In this document: positions 1 to 8,171 of the stretch, piece after piece | Position numbering within the stretch: position 1 is the first letter of the stretch | Layout: every line of letters begins with the position of its first letter | Source of the DNA: Planctomycetaceae bacterium | Lineage (GTDB): Bacteria > Planctomycetota > UBA8742 > UBA2392 > JABWBM01 | Direction of reading: 5' to 3' | Assembly (NCBI GenBank): GCA_013360495.1 | Contig: JABWBM010000012.1 | Coordinates: forward strand, 1 to 36,272 | DNA length: 36,272 nucleotides | Translations under genes and position numbers: made by a program | The notes under the pieces: model-generated | The model's input: the letters and a program-made list of their open reading frames with translations, nothing else | Told to the model about the DNA's origin: nothing | The model's database searches: none

Positions 1-987
1 TGGTTGTGTGGGCGACGCGGGATTTGCGGCGAGCGGAAAGCGTTGGGCGTTGTCATTCTTTGTAATGATCGCATCCGCCACCGTGTCTTTATCTTCCTTG
101 ACGACGAATTGATCGTCTACCTTATTTTGCTGGGATGAGACGGCGTCCGTTACGGTCGTGGCTGCTGTATCGACGGGGTACACCTTTTGAACACCATTGG
201 GTTGAGGAAGTGGGTTGTTCGCCGGGACATTGAACAGGTATGGTGATCCGCCACCATACCCTCCTGGTACAGCCCCGTTCGATCGGCCCCATGCAAACGA
301 AACGGGAATGGACCGGAATTGGGCGCCATCATACTCGAAGGTTTCAGGGTTGTCCGTGTCGAGCGTGCCATCAACCAGACCATTGCCATCCGTCGTAACA
401 TTTGGGTCCGGAGCTTCGCCACCTTCAAAGCGAGGGATGCCGTCCACCGCCCGAAGGAACCACTGCGACATGATCGACGTCATGGCTCCGTGGTAAATAT
501 CGAACGTAGCCGAGAAGCCGGTAATAAAATACTCGCCATGGTCGGCGATACCATCCGGCGGGTTTTCTTTCCGGTCAAGCAGGCTATGAATAAAAACAAA
601 ACCGTCGGTATTGTTATGCACCCAAAAGGTGTTGTTCGCCGTGTTGGGAACCGGTGGGGTCACCGGATTGGCGAAGTCCGGGGCATCGCCCGGGAGATCG
701 TTGCTTTCGAGCGCCTGGTTTCCCCCACTAGGATCGTGAGAGCCATCCACGGATCTTCCAAAGTCGTAAATGTTTTCTGCATAGGAGTCATTGTCATAAT
801 CGAAGAAAAACGCATATTTATCCTCGGCAGAATCGAAAAGATAAATTGGCAACGGAAATATCGGGATCGGCGTCGAGCGCGGCGCGCTGTTGACCACCTT
901 TGCGGAATCACCGTTGAATTCGAGGCCGCTGCCACAGGCGCTCAAAACGACGCCGACGCCAATGAGTGTAAGAGCTGGTTTGATCAT
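1..987 (-). CDS. Unknown lipoprotein, partial (C-terminus beyond left edge)
   Basis: This frame is absent from the ORF track because it runs off the left edge, but it is open for 329 codons from the ATG at 987. The product begins MIKPALTLIGVGVVLSAC, a lipoprotein signal with lipobox LSAC and the modified Cys at residue 18, so it should be anchored in the envelope. The mature part is rich in Asp, Asn, Gly and aromatic residues (FFFDYDNDSY, FWVHNNTDGFVF), in the manner of surface or periplasmic beta-rich proteins. I recognise no named domain. The opposite-strand ORFs (215-496, 319-1104) are basic, low-quality shadows. Start choice rests on the signal peptide; the ribosome site is weak (GGCGAG). 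Existence is well supported; function is unknown. Confidence 0.8.
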   Translation of the reverse strand, partial: MIKPALTLIGVGVVLSACGSGLEFNGDSAKVVNSAPRSTPIPIFPLPIYLFDSAEDKYAFFFDYDNDSYAENIYDFGRSVDGSHDPSGGNQALESNDLPGDAPDFANPVTPPVPNTANNTFWVHNNTDGFVFIHSLLDRKENPPDGIADHGEYFITGFSATFDIYHGAMTSIMSQWFLRAVDGIPRFEGGEAPDPNVTTDGNGLVDGTLDTDNPETFEYDGAQFRSIPVSFAWGRSNGAVPGGYGGGSPYLFNVPANNPLPQPNGVQKVYPVDTAATTVTDAVSSQQNKVDDQFVVKEDKDTVADAIITKNDNAQRFPLAANPASPTQP

Positions 988-1331
988 ACATCTCGCCTTT
1001 TCATGCGCTTCTGGCTTCCTTGGCCGCGAGCCATAGTGATCTGCGGCTTAGGGCTGCAATGTCACCAACCGGGAGCAGAGAGCAACCGTCATGCCATAAG
1101 ATAAAACTATGCCTAATCGTGCCTAAAATGCCATTTCCTGCCGTTTTGCTTCATCACACTATCACATGCTGGAAACTTTGTTGCCAGCTTCGGAAAAGCG
1201 ATATCCGAGGAAGCGCAATGTAGAGAATCAAAATGGGATGCCATCCGCATGGGATACGTCGAGGAAAAAACAAAAGGGGGGCTCTCAAGAGGGGATACTG
1301 GGCTCCATGGTATGCGATAGGAACCGTGGCG
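988..1331. other. Intergenic region, 344 nt
   Basis: No convincing gene is seen on either strand; the small ORFs here have poor coding character. The segment should hold the promoter of the leftward lipoprotein gene and the 3' flank of the leftward thioesterase gene. On the minus strand a short palindrome (CTCTTGAGAG) is followed by a C-run and a T-rich stretch near 1265-1295. It could be a weak terminator for the thioesterase transcript, but the stem is only four base pairs. Confidence 0.5.
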
Positions 1332-1817
1332 TCAAGCCACCCGCGACGTTTCGATCAGCGGCTCAAGCGCGGCTCGAACGTAATCCGGGACGCGCACCGG
1401 ACGCATGCCCTGCTCTGCGGCAAGAAACGCATGGGTGGTATGGCCGTCGCAGAGAAGCTCGCCTGCGCGAAGAACCTGATAGCAGAGCTTGATGCGTGAT
1501 TTACCAAGTTCTTCGATACGCGTGCGAACAGTGAGCAGGTCGTCGTAACGCGCCGGTTTATGGTACGAAGCTTGGGCTTCGGTAACGGCGAGCACGATGC
1601 CTTTGTCTTCCATTTCCGTATACGGGAGCTTGAGCGAGCGAAGCATCTCGGAGCGGCCGACCTCGAAGTAGACGAGATAGTTCGAGTGATAGACCACCCG
1701 CATCTGATCGGTCTCTTCGTAGCGCACGCGAACGGTCGTTTCGTGAGGCATGGCCGGGGATTGTAGCGAATGAATGGTATTTGCCACGGGAAAAGCCTTG
1801 CGTGTAGATGCCGTCAT
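1332..1817 (-). CDS. Acyl-CoA thioesterase, YbgC/4HBT hotdog family
   Basis: A 161-residue single-domain hotdog thioesterase that would hydrolyse acyl-CoA thioesters in the cytoplasm. The family signature is clear: VRYEETDQMRVVYHSNYLVYFE, matching the YbgC pattern in which the Asp of the ETD motif is catalytic and the VYHxNY helix start follows. The C-terminal half (AFLAAEQGMRPVRVPD) also fits. An AAGGAGGG sequence nine bases before the ATG at 1817 supports the long start. The alternative start MPHETTV at 1751 would give the usual family length of about 139 residues but has no visible ribosome site. YbgC relatives often sit with Tol-Pal genes; that is not so here. The neighbouring hydroxyacyl-CoA dehydrogenase, divergently transcribed, suggests a general link to acyl-CoA metabolism. 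Substrate unknown. Confidence 0.9.
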   Translation of the reverse strand: MTASTRKAFPVANTIHSLQSPAMPHETTVRVRYEETDQMRVVYHSNYLVYFEVGRSEMLRSLKLPYTEMEDKGIVLAVTEAQASYHKPARYDDLLTVRTRIEELGKSRIKLCYQVLRAGELLCDGHTTHAFLAAEQGMRPVRVPDYVRAALEPLIETSRVA

Positions 1818-1836
1818 ACCAAACTGCCCTCCTTGA

Positions 1837-2006
1837 GTAACGTCACGCCACAGGCGTGACGGACCAACCAGAAGACAAATGTCATCCCCGCGAAGGCGGG
1901 GATCCAGAGTCCCAGAGTGGACTGTTGAAGGGCGTAAGACTGAAGACTGGATTCCCGCCTGCGCGGGAATGACATGAAAGACGTCACGGCACAGCCGTGA
2001 CGCTAC
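1837..2006. repeat. Composite palindromic element 1 (REP pair flanking an inverted GTCAT/ATCCAG pair)
   Basis: The outer units are two hairpins, CGTCACGCC-ACA-GGCGTGACG (1841-1861) and CGTCACGGC-ACA-GCCGTGACG (1982-2002), the right one followed by CTAC. The left foot reads GTAA, a decayed GTAG. Between them are two further palindromes in opposite orientation: GTCATCCCCGCG...GGATCCAG (1881-1907) and CTGGATTCCC...GGGAATGAC (1947-1973). It fills the intergenic region between the divergent thioesterase and dehydrogenase genes. It also creates a spurious GTG start at 1997 for the dehydrogenase. Confidence 0.85.
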
Positions 2007-2026
2007 CAGAGAACGGAAAATGTCCT

Positions 2027-2878
2027 ATGGCTATCGACACCATCGCCGTCATCGGTTCCGGCACCATGGGCCACGGCATCGCCCAGGTCGCGGCGCAAGC
2101 GGGCTACACCACGTTCATCTATGACATTGACGAAGGCCGCGTGCGAAAGGCCATCGATACTATCCGCGACAACCTGAGCAAAGGCGTGGAGAAGGGCAAA
2201 GTCGAGGCAGGCGTGCGCGATGCGACGCTCGCGAAGTTGAAGGGAACAGCGAATCTTAAGGAAGCGGTTGCCAGCGCCGATCTCGTGATTGAAGCGGTGC
2301 CTGAGCAACTCGACCTCAAGCGCAAGGTATTCAACGATCTCGATACTGTCTGCAAGCCGGGTTGCATCTACGCTTCCAACACGAGCTCACTCAGCGTTTC
2401 CGCTTTGGCAGACGGCGTCAAGCGCCCGGCGCAGTTCATCGGCATGCACTTCTTCAACCCCGTTCACATCATGGCGTTGCTCGAAATCGTCGTGGCGAAG
2501 CAGACCAGCGACGCGACGCTCGCGGCGGCCAAAGAAGCCGGCAAGCGCATGGGCAAGGAGTGTATCGTCGTCAAAGATTCGCCCGGCTTCGCCAGCAGCC
2601 GCCTCGGCATCGTGCTCGGTCTCGAAGCTATGCGTATGTTCGAGCAGGGTGTTGCGTCGGCGGAGGATATCGACAAAGCGATGGAGCTTGGCTACCGGCA
2701 TCCCATGGGGCCGCTCAAACTCACAGACTTGGTGGGCCTCGATGTTCGCCTTGGCATCGCGGAATACCTGCATCGCGAGCTGGCGAGCGAGGCGTTCAAC
2801 CCGCCGAAGATCCTGCGCGATATGGTCGCTCAGGGAAAGCTCGGCAAGAAGAGCGGCCAGGGGTTCTACAAATGGTAA
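2027..2878 (+). CDS. hbd: 3-hydroxybutyryl-CoA dehydrogenase
   Basis: A 283-residue NAD(P)-dependent 3-hydroxyacyl-CoA dehydrogenase that interconverts 3-hydroxybutyryl-CoA and acetoacetyl-CoA in the cytoplasm. The N-terminal Rossmann domain opens with VIGSGTMGHGIAQ, the dinucleotide-binding GxGxxG loop, and continues with DLVIEAVPE. The catalytic region shows SNTSSLSV and GMHFFNPV (catalytic His followed by the FFNP motif). The C-terminal helical domain starts at KDSPGFASSRL and ends with GKLGKKSGQGFYKW, typical of the short stand-alone (Hbd/PaaH) form, not of the FadB fusion. The ATG at 2027 (MAIDTIAV) is preferred over the GTG at 1997 of the ORF track because that GTG lies inside a palindromic repeat. 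With the glutaryl-CoA dehydrogenase-like gene further on it suggests beta-oxidation or crotonyl-CoA metabolism. Confidence 0.95.
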   Translation: MAIDTIAVIGSGTMGHGIAQVAAQAGYTTFIYDIDEGRVRKAIDTIRDNLSKGVEKGKVEAGVRDATLAKLKGTANLKEAVASADLVIEAVPEQLDLKRKVFNDLDTVCKPGCIYASNTSSLSVSALADGVKRPAQFIGMHFFNPVHIMALLEIVVAKQTSDATLAAAKEAGKRMGKECIVVKDSPGFASSRLGIVLGLEAMRMFEQGVASAEDIDKAMELGYRHPMGPLKLTDLVGLDVRLGIAEYLHRELASEAFNPPKILRDMVAQGKLGKKSGQGFYKW

Positions 2879-2932
2879 AGTCTCGACCATGGGCGTTCAT
2901 ATCTTGACTCCGCACTCCGTACTCTTCGAACT

Positions 2933-3385
2933 ATGCCCGAACCCTGGTACAGCGATGGTCTCAAGTTCAAGTGCGAGGGCGTCTCGTGCGGCGACTGCTG
3001 CTCTGGGCGCTGGGGAACCGGATACGTCTGGGTGAATCGCGCCGAGATGGAGCGTATTGCCAATCACTTGGGTATCGGCTTTGACGAATTCACGCGAAAT
3101 TACGTTCGTGGCGTTGGCAACCGCTTCAGCCTGATCGAAAAGCGCAACCTCGACTGTGTCTTCTACGTCGAGGGCAAGGGGTGTTCGGTCTACGAGGCCC
3201 GGCCCAACCAGTGCCGTACCTATCCTTTTTGGCCGTCCAATATTGAGAGCAAGGCCGCTTGGGAAGAGGAAGCCGATGCCTGTCCGGGTATCAATTGCAA
3301 GGGCTGCGACCACTATTCGCGCGAGCGCGTCGACCAGCTCAAGCAGGCGTCTCGAAGCGCCGCGCCACTGACCGACCCGGTGTAG
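2933..3385 (+). CDS. YkgJ-family cysteine-cluster protein (putative metal binding)
   Basis: A 150-residue cytoplasmic protein of the YkgJ/zinc- or iron-chelating family (CxxxxC-x2-CC type). The N-terminal cluster is FKCEGVSCGDCCSG (residues about 12-25). It is followed by DCVFY, GKGCSVYEARPNQCRTYPFWP and a C-terminal CPGINCKGCDHY, so at least nine cysteines are arranged as in the family, whose members are thought to bind a metal or Fe-S cluster. Biochemical function is unknown for most homologues. It follows hbd by 54 bases on the same strand and precedes the rhomboid-like gene by 69 bases, so co-transcription is possible. The start at 2933 gives a family-typical length. Confidence 0.85.
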   Translation: MPEPWYSDGLKFKCEGVSCGDCCSGRWGTGYVWVNRAEMERIANHLGIGFDEFTRNYVRGVGNRFSLIEKRNLDCVFYVEGKGCSVYEARPNQCRTYPFWPSNIESKAAWEEEADACPGINCKGCDHYSRERVDQLKQASRSAAPLTDPV

Positions 3386-3454
3386 TTTCACCTTTCGACA
3401 CGTCACGTCAGCGGTCAACACGCGCTGTTCTTCTTATGGTAGTATGCGATTGTC

Positions 3455-4423
3455 ATGGCTTACTATGATCGCGATTACTACCGGGAGCAACCGCCCCGTT
3501 CGATGAACTGGCCGAAGCTTGGGGCGGTTGGCAAAGTGCTCCTTGCCTTGGTGGCCGGGGCATTCGTCGCTCTCTTTGTGGTCACACAGGAGTCGAATCT
3601 TGGGCCGTTGGCGGCGTCGGGCCAAGTTCCCTGGCTGAGTGAACTGGCCCTAACGCCCCATGCGCTGTTGCCGCTTGAAGACGGCTGGCCAGCGCCGTGG
3701 CAATTGCTAACGGCGGTTTTGATCCCCTTAGGTATCCTCGATGTTGCGTTGGTATGTATCTGCTTCGTCTGGCTCTTTGGCGCGACGATCGAGGCACCAT
3801 TGGGTTCGCGACGCTACGCTACCTTGTTAATCGCGGCAGCCTTGATCGGCAATGCAGCCTCTGCCTGTCTCGACCCGCTGTTGGTGAGATCGGGAGTGAT
3901 CAGCGTTGGCTTTGCGCCTTTGACCACGGCGATCATCCTCGCGAACGCGCGCATCAACGGCGAACGGCGGTCGTTTTTGGGGTTGAAGATATCCACCATC
4001 ATGTATGTCTTTGTTGCTATCGGAGCCCTTCTTGCGATCAATGGCTACATGCGCGAGTCGCCATTTCCCGGTCCGCGGGTGGTGTCATCGATTCCGGCCA
4101 TGGTAGGCGCGGGCGTATGGAGCGTGCTCTATACGCGCAGAGTTCGCGATACGCTTGTGAAGCCCGACGAAACAAATCAGGAATTTCTCGAATACGCACG
4201 CCAATTCAAGGTTGAAAAGGAGCGGACAGAATCCAGCCCGAACAAGGGCGAAGGACAAACCACTCGCCATCTGAAGAAGCTCGAATCGCGCAAGACGCAG
4301 GAAGAACAGAACGTCGACAAGCTTCTCGATCGCATCGCCAAAGAAGGCATATCGTCGCTCACGCGCAGCGAACGCGCGTTTCTCGAACGCGTCAGCCGCG
4401 AGAAACGGGAGGGCGGAAAGTGA
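3455..4423 (+). CDS. Rhomboid-like membrane protein lacking catalytic residues
   Basis: A 322-residue integral membrane protein. After a basic, Tyr-rich start (MAYYDRDYYREQ) there are about six hydrophobic segments between residues 25 and 225, then a charged tail. The tail end (VDKLLDRIAKEGISSLTRSERAFLERVS) matches the small cytoplasmic domain found at the C-terminus of many bacterial rhomboids in related phyla. The membrane part has a rhomboid-like layout (VWLFGATIEAPLGSRRY resembles the L1/TM2 region). Where active rhomboids have GxSG it reads SVGFAP, and the last transmembrane segment has no catalytic His. It is therefore probably a pseudoprotease. The stop overlaps the GTG start of the S41 peptidase by four bases, so the two are translationally coupled. 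Assignment to the superfamily is inferred. Confidence 0.75.
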   Translation: MAYYDRDYYREQPPRSMNWPKLGAVGKVLLALVAGAFVALFVVTQESNLGPLAASGQVPWLSELALTPHALLPLEDGWPAPWQLLTAVLIPLGILDVALVCICFVWLFGATIEAPLGSRRYATLLIAAALIGNAASACLDPLLVRSGVISVGFAPLTTAIILANARINGERRSFLGLKISTIMYVFVAIGALLAINGYMRESPFPGPRVVSSIPAMVGAGVWSVLYTRRVRDTLVKPDETNQEFLEYARQFKVEKERTESSPNKGEGQTTRHLKKLESRKTQEEQNVDKLLDRIAKEGISSLTRSERAFLERVSREKREGGK

Positions 4424-5799
4424 TCTCTCCGCGTTCCATGGCGATGTTTATGGCGCTGCCGCTGATCGCGCTGGTGTGCGTTTCGTTGATGTGGTGGAAC
4501 GAACGCACTCGCTCATTGCAAGGGACGAGAGAGCGCGAACGGGCGCTCTTTTCGGAGGTGATGGCGCTGCTCGAAGCGCACTATGACGGGCCAGTCGACA
4601 GGGAACAATTGCTGGCGGGCGGCCTGAGTGGAATCGCGGAAGCGGCCAAAGATCGCTACACAATCGTGTGGACGCCCGAGGAGGCAAAACAGGAAACCGA
4701 GCGCTCCGAAGGAAAGATCGTTGGCATCGGCGTTGTCATCGAGTGGCGTGAAGGCGCTTATCCCTTCGTTCGCTTTGTGGAACCCGGCGGCCCGGCGCAT
4801 AAAGCGGGCATTCGTTCGGGCGATCAGATCGCCGCCGTCGATGGAACGTCCACGAAGGAACTGGAAAACAAGACGCTCGTGGCGCTCGTGCGGGGGAAAC
4901 TTGGCACGGTGGTGAAACTGACCATCGATCGAGCAGGGCAGAGCCTTGAGTTTCCTGTTACAAGAGCAGAGGTCGAGCTTCGTTCTGTGCAAGGAACGCG
5001 CATGCTCGACGGTACGACCGTCGGCTATATGCGTATCGAGAATTTCAGCCTCGCAACACATGACCAGTTCGAACGCGCTTTCGCTGAACTCAGGCAAACC
5101 GGGATGACAGCGTTGATTCTCGATCTGCGCGACAATCGCGGGGGCGTCCTTGACGACGCGGTGAAAATCGCAGATGGATTTATTGAAAAAGATGGCTTAC
5201 CGATCGTTTCGACGCGTTCCACGGACGAAAAACTCGAGCGTTGCAAAGAACTTGGCATCGCAATCGACAAAAGCAGCGCGGGCGAGGTCTATCACTCCAA
5301 AGATGGCGGCTCTGTTGGCGATATCCCGCTCGTATTGCTCGTGAACGAAGCGAGCGCGAGTGCGTCGGAAGTGCTCGCGGGAGCGCTACAGGATTATGGC
5401 CGCGCCTTTCTCATCGGCACGAAGACCTATGGTAAGGGGAGGGTGCAAAAGGTTTTCCCGCTGCCGTCGAGCAAAGACGATCAGCCCTATCACCTGAAAA
5501 TTACGGTCGCCCGCTACTACACGCCCCTTGGCCGCGGCCTGAACCGGAGCAGCCCCCGCGACGAGCCTTCAGGTATCGAGCCGGACATCGATTATCCGGT
5601 GAGTGCCGCGCAAAAGCTCGCCATTCTCCGGCGTTTCGAGATCGAGAAGTACGAGACTCCCGCGAACGCCGATGCACTCTCTTTGGAAGAGGATCGAAAG
5701 GCGTGGGCAACCCCTGACCCACATATCGAAGCGGCGTTGCGCTACTTGCGCGGCGAGAAAATCTTTGTGCCAGCGCTTCCCGCCACGTCCGGAGATTGA
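4420..5799 (+). CDS. S41-family C-terminal processing peptidase (CtpA/Prc type)
   Basis: A 459-residue exported or membrane-anchored serine peptidase. A hydrophobic N-terminal segment (MFMALPLIALVCVSLMWW) serves as signal anchor. A PDZ domain spans about residues 95-185 (FVEPGGPAHKAGIRSGDQI). The catalytic domain contains LDLRDNRGGVLDDAV, NEASASASEVLAGAL and TYGKGRVQ. By alignment with Prc, Ser314 is the nucleophile and Lys339 the general base, so the enzyme looks active. Family members trim or degrade envelope proteins at their C-termini. The GTG start overlaps the rhomboid-like gene by four bases (GTGA), placing both in one operon, and the rhomboid-like protein may be a partner or adaptor. 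A convergent gene lies 69 bases downstream. Confidence 0.92.
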   Translation: MISPRSMAMFMALPLIALVCVSLMWWNERTRSLQGTRERERALFSEVMALLEAHYDGPVDREQLLAGGLSGIAEAAKDRYTIVWTPEEAKQETERSEGKIVGIGVVIEWREGAYPFVRFVEPGGPAHKAGIRSGDQIAAVDGTSTKELENKTLVALVRGKLGTVVKLTIDRAGQSLEFPVTRAEVELRSVQGTRMLDGTTVGYMRIENFSLATHDQFERAFAELRQTGMTALILDLRDNRGGVLDDAVKIADGFIEKDGLPIVSTRSTDEKLERCKELGIAIDKSSAGEVYHSKDGGSVGDIPLVLLVNEASASASEVLAGALQDYGRAFLIGTKTYGKGRVQKVFPLPSSKDDQPYHLKITVARYYTPLGRGLNRSSPRDEPSGIEPDIDYPVSAAQKLAILRRFEIEKYETPANADALSLEEDRKAWATPDPHIEAALRYLRGEKIFVPALPATSGD

Positions 5800-5868
5800 A
5801 GCTCCCCGCTGCGGCGTTCTTTGACGCGCGCCGGCGAGAATCGCTTTCCCATCACCGTCCGGAAAACG

Positions 5869-7032
5869 TCAACGCCATAACTTTGCGTGAGATTCGAGCA
5901 ACGCGAGTTGCTCCGCAAAGGCGTGGATTTTCGTTCCGGGAGGCGATTTGAAAAAACAGGCAAGATAATCCAGCATGCCGGATTCCCCCGCGCGCCGCGC
6001 ACGATCAACGAGCCGCGCAAGGTCAAGCACCAGCGGAGCCGCGAGCGCCGAATCGCATCCCTGCCAGACAAACTGCATGCTCATCTTCACGCCAAGGAAG
6101 CCCTCGAAGTGGATTAAGTCCATGGCGGTCTTCCAGTCGCCCATATCCGGTGCGTAACCGATATCCGTGCCCAGATGTGTACCGGTCCCGAGAATCGAAC
6201 GTAACGCCTCATCCTTTGATGCGAGCTTGGTCTTACGCGCTTCCGGTTCGCTCAATGTCTTGCCGTCGGCATTGCCGAGATAGTTGTTGGCGAGCCAACT
6301 CGTCACGTTAAGGTTGCGGCCGCGGAACATCGGCGCCAAGGTCGTCTTGACCAATGTTTCGCCGGTTTTGCCGTCCTTGCCCGCGTGCGGGAGCTTCTGC
6401 TTCGCCGCAAACATGGCGAGCGCGGAAACGTCATTGGCCTGACTGGGCGTGAAGTTGACAAAGGAGGCGTTCGCTGAAAACGCGCTCCAAGCATAGAGCA
6501 TCGACTGCGTCGCGATACCCGTGCGGTTGGCGCGCAACGCAACGGCAAACGAAACATCTTCCTTATGCACGTCGCTCAAAGGGATGGATGGCTCGGTGCT
6601 GGCGAGATTGATCACGACAACATGCTCCGCGCCGCTACGCTCCTTGAATGCCGCGAGCGTCGAACCGAATGTGTCCGCGAAACGCGCGTAGCCGCCCGGA
6701 GGCGCGCCGTTCCCATCGAATGGCACCGCACGATCTATTTTCGCCCCCGTCGCGCGCAAGTCATCGCGAAGCTTCTCCACCAGCGATGGCGGCAGCACGC
6801 CACGATCTTCGGCCAGCGCTCTCGCCTTGTCTTCGAGCGGCGTGGCGACGATATCGCAGCCGCCGATGGCAATGTCGTCGAGGTTGGCAAGTTCCGTCTC
6901 CGTAAACATCTCTGTGGCCGTGACAAGACCGGTGGCCGGGGCAAGACCGTGTTGAAGAGCATGCAACCCGGCGATGGTGCAGGTAGCGACGTTGCCGCGC
7001 GCGCCGATCAGATAGATGCCGAGCCGGGCCAT
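5869..7032 (-). CDS. ino1: Inositol-3-phosphate synthase (myo-inositol-1-phosphate synthase)
   Basis: A 387-residue NAD-dependent enzyme converting glucose 6-phosphate to 1D-myo-inositol 3-phosphate, the committed step towards inositol phospholipids or inositol-based solutes. The N-terminal Rossmann motif is IYLIGARGNVATC (variant of GxGxxG). Other family motifs are VVVINLASTEP, FTPSQAND, the catalytic loop GKDGKTGETLVKTTLAPMF (with the conserved Lys residues), and NYLGNADG. Length fits the compact prokaryotic form. It is last in a three-gene leftward operon; its ATG lies two bases after the TAA of the membrane-protein gene (TAAGCATG), so coupling is likely. Identification is firm; what the inositol phosphate is used for cannot be seen here. 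Confidence 0.95.
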   Translation of the reverse strand: MARLGIYLIGARGNVATCTIAGLHALQHGLAPATGLVTATEMFTETELANLDDIAIGGCDIVATPLEDKARALAEDRGVLPPSLVEKLRDDLRATGAKIDRAVPFDGNGAPPGGYARFADTFGSTLAAFKERSGAEHVVVINLASTEPSIPLSDVHKEDVSFAVALRANRTGIATQSMLYAWSAFSANASFVNFTPSQANDVSALAMFAAKQKLPHAGKDGKTGETLVKTTLAPMFRGRNLNVTSWLANNYLGNADGKTLSEPEARKTKLASKDEALRSILGTGTHLGTDIGYAPDMGDWKTAMDLIHFEGFLGVKMSMQFVWQGCDSALAAPLVLDLARLVDRARRAGESGMLDYLACFFKSPPGTKIHAFAEQLALLESHAKLWR

Positions 7033-7034
7033 GC

Positions 7035-8171
7035 TTATTCCTCGTCGAACACTTTCGCGTAGCGATCCATCGCGGCCGCTACAATGGGCGGGACGCGCGT
7101 GGCGCCTTCTTTCGAGGGTACGTTGTCAGCCTGCCAAACGCCGGGCGCGATGGAAATACGCCCCCCACCGAGGGTATCCAATGTTCCAACCGGCCGAACA
7201 CCGCCTTCACCCCGGCCCGCCATCACGTTGTCCGTCGAAGTGTCCGGCGATACCAGTGTACGCGAAAGTAAAGCCTCCGCCACGGCGTTAGCTTCGGCCA
7301 AGTCGGCGGCGGTTTTCAATATTGTCGATGATTGTTCACGCAGTTCGTTCGGAGTTGGTTGAGCCTTCACCTCTGCGTCGCCGACATCGAGACCAGTTGC
7401 CCGCGCTGCGTTCACTGCGGCAACTTGACGTTCGGCCACAGTGTTTGTCCCATTCTCTGCCCCTGATGCGGCTTCAAGCCCGGCCTGACCCGCGGCGCGA
7501 AGCTCGTCGATGGCCGTGCCGCGTTGATCCCAAAGGGCCGCGTAGGCTTTCGCGGCCTCGCGACGCTGGTCTTCACTCGCTGAAAAGACAGAGCGGCGAA
7601 ACTCGTCGAGCACACCGCGCAATGCGGGCGGCGTCCCGGCGGCATGTGATGCCTGATCGTTTCCGTTCATGGAAAGGGTGGGAGATTGATCGTTGTGCGA
7701 GGTAGTGGCAAGCGCAGCGAGAATTCCCGTCAAGAGCACCAAGCCGAACACATCGCGCAAGCGAAGCAGCGGAGCGAACCGTTCTGATCTGACGGTATGA
7801 AGGGTCTTCAACGCATCGACGTGGGCCGTAGGGGTATCGGTAAGGAGCAGTTCAACCGCGCCAGATTCCTCGCCATAACGCTCGGCGAATAACGCAGCAT
7901 CGCGCACGTCCGGGCGTTGGAGCCTGCGCACTACGAGCGATAACACGATCACGCAAATCCCGATCGAAGCGAACGCCTGCAACGGCGACGCATGAAGCAC
8001 CGCCAACACCATGACGACGACGGCGAGAGCGACCGCAAGGGAAATCACGCCCGTACGAATCGCCCAACGCAGGCGCAATGTGCGGTGCAGCCGCAGCAAT
8101 TCGCGCATCGCCTCATTACTCTCGTGTGCCATAGAACATTCAACGTGTTCGGAAGCCGCCGGTTCGATCAT
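7035..8171 (-). CDS. Membrane protein of unknown function
   Basis: A 378-residue protein with two or three hydrophobic segments: about residues 38-60 (VISLAVALAVVVMVLAVL), 65-85 (FASIGICVIVLSLVV) and 142-160 (VFGLVLLTGILAALA). The rest is a hydrophilic, Ala/Glu-rich, probably helical domain (STILKTAADLAEANAVAEALL) and a Gly-rich C-terminus. I recognise no named family. The ATG at 8171 overlaps the TGA of the YdjY gene (ATGA), which argues for this start; a second start, MAHESNEAM at 8132, is possible. The two-base gap to the inositol phosphate synthase indicates one mRNA. By context it may work at the membrane with the YdjY protein. Confidence 0.7.
   Translation of the reverse strand: MIEPAASEHVECSMAHESNEAMRELLRLHRTLRLRWAIRTGVISLAVALAVVVMVLAVLHASPLQAFASIGICVIVLSLVVRRLQRPDVRDAALFAERYGEESGAVELLLTDTPTAHVDALKTLHTVRSERFAPLLRLRDVFGLVLLTGILAALATTSHNDQSPTLSMNGNDQASHAAGTPPALRGVLDEFRRSVFSASEDQRREAAKAYAALWDQRGTAIDELRAAGQAGLEAASGAENGTNTVAERQVAAVNAARATGLDVGDAEVKAQPTPNELREQSSTILKTAADLAEANAVAEALLSRTLVSPDTSTDNVMAGRGEGGVRPVGTLDTLGGGRISIAPGVWQADNVPSKEGATRVPPIVAAAMDRYAKVFDEE

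Noticed and set aside
319-1104. 261-aa plus-strand ORF
   Set aside because: Composition is basic with no domain, and the opposite strand carries an uninterrupted lipoprotein with a lipobox.
1837-2006. CRISPR array
   Set aside because: The repeats are palindromic, differ in sequence and occur as single inverted pairs, not as regularly spaced direct repeats.
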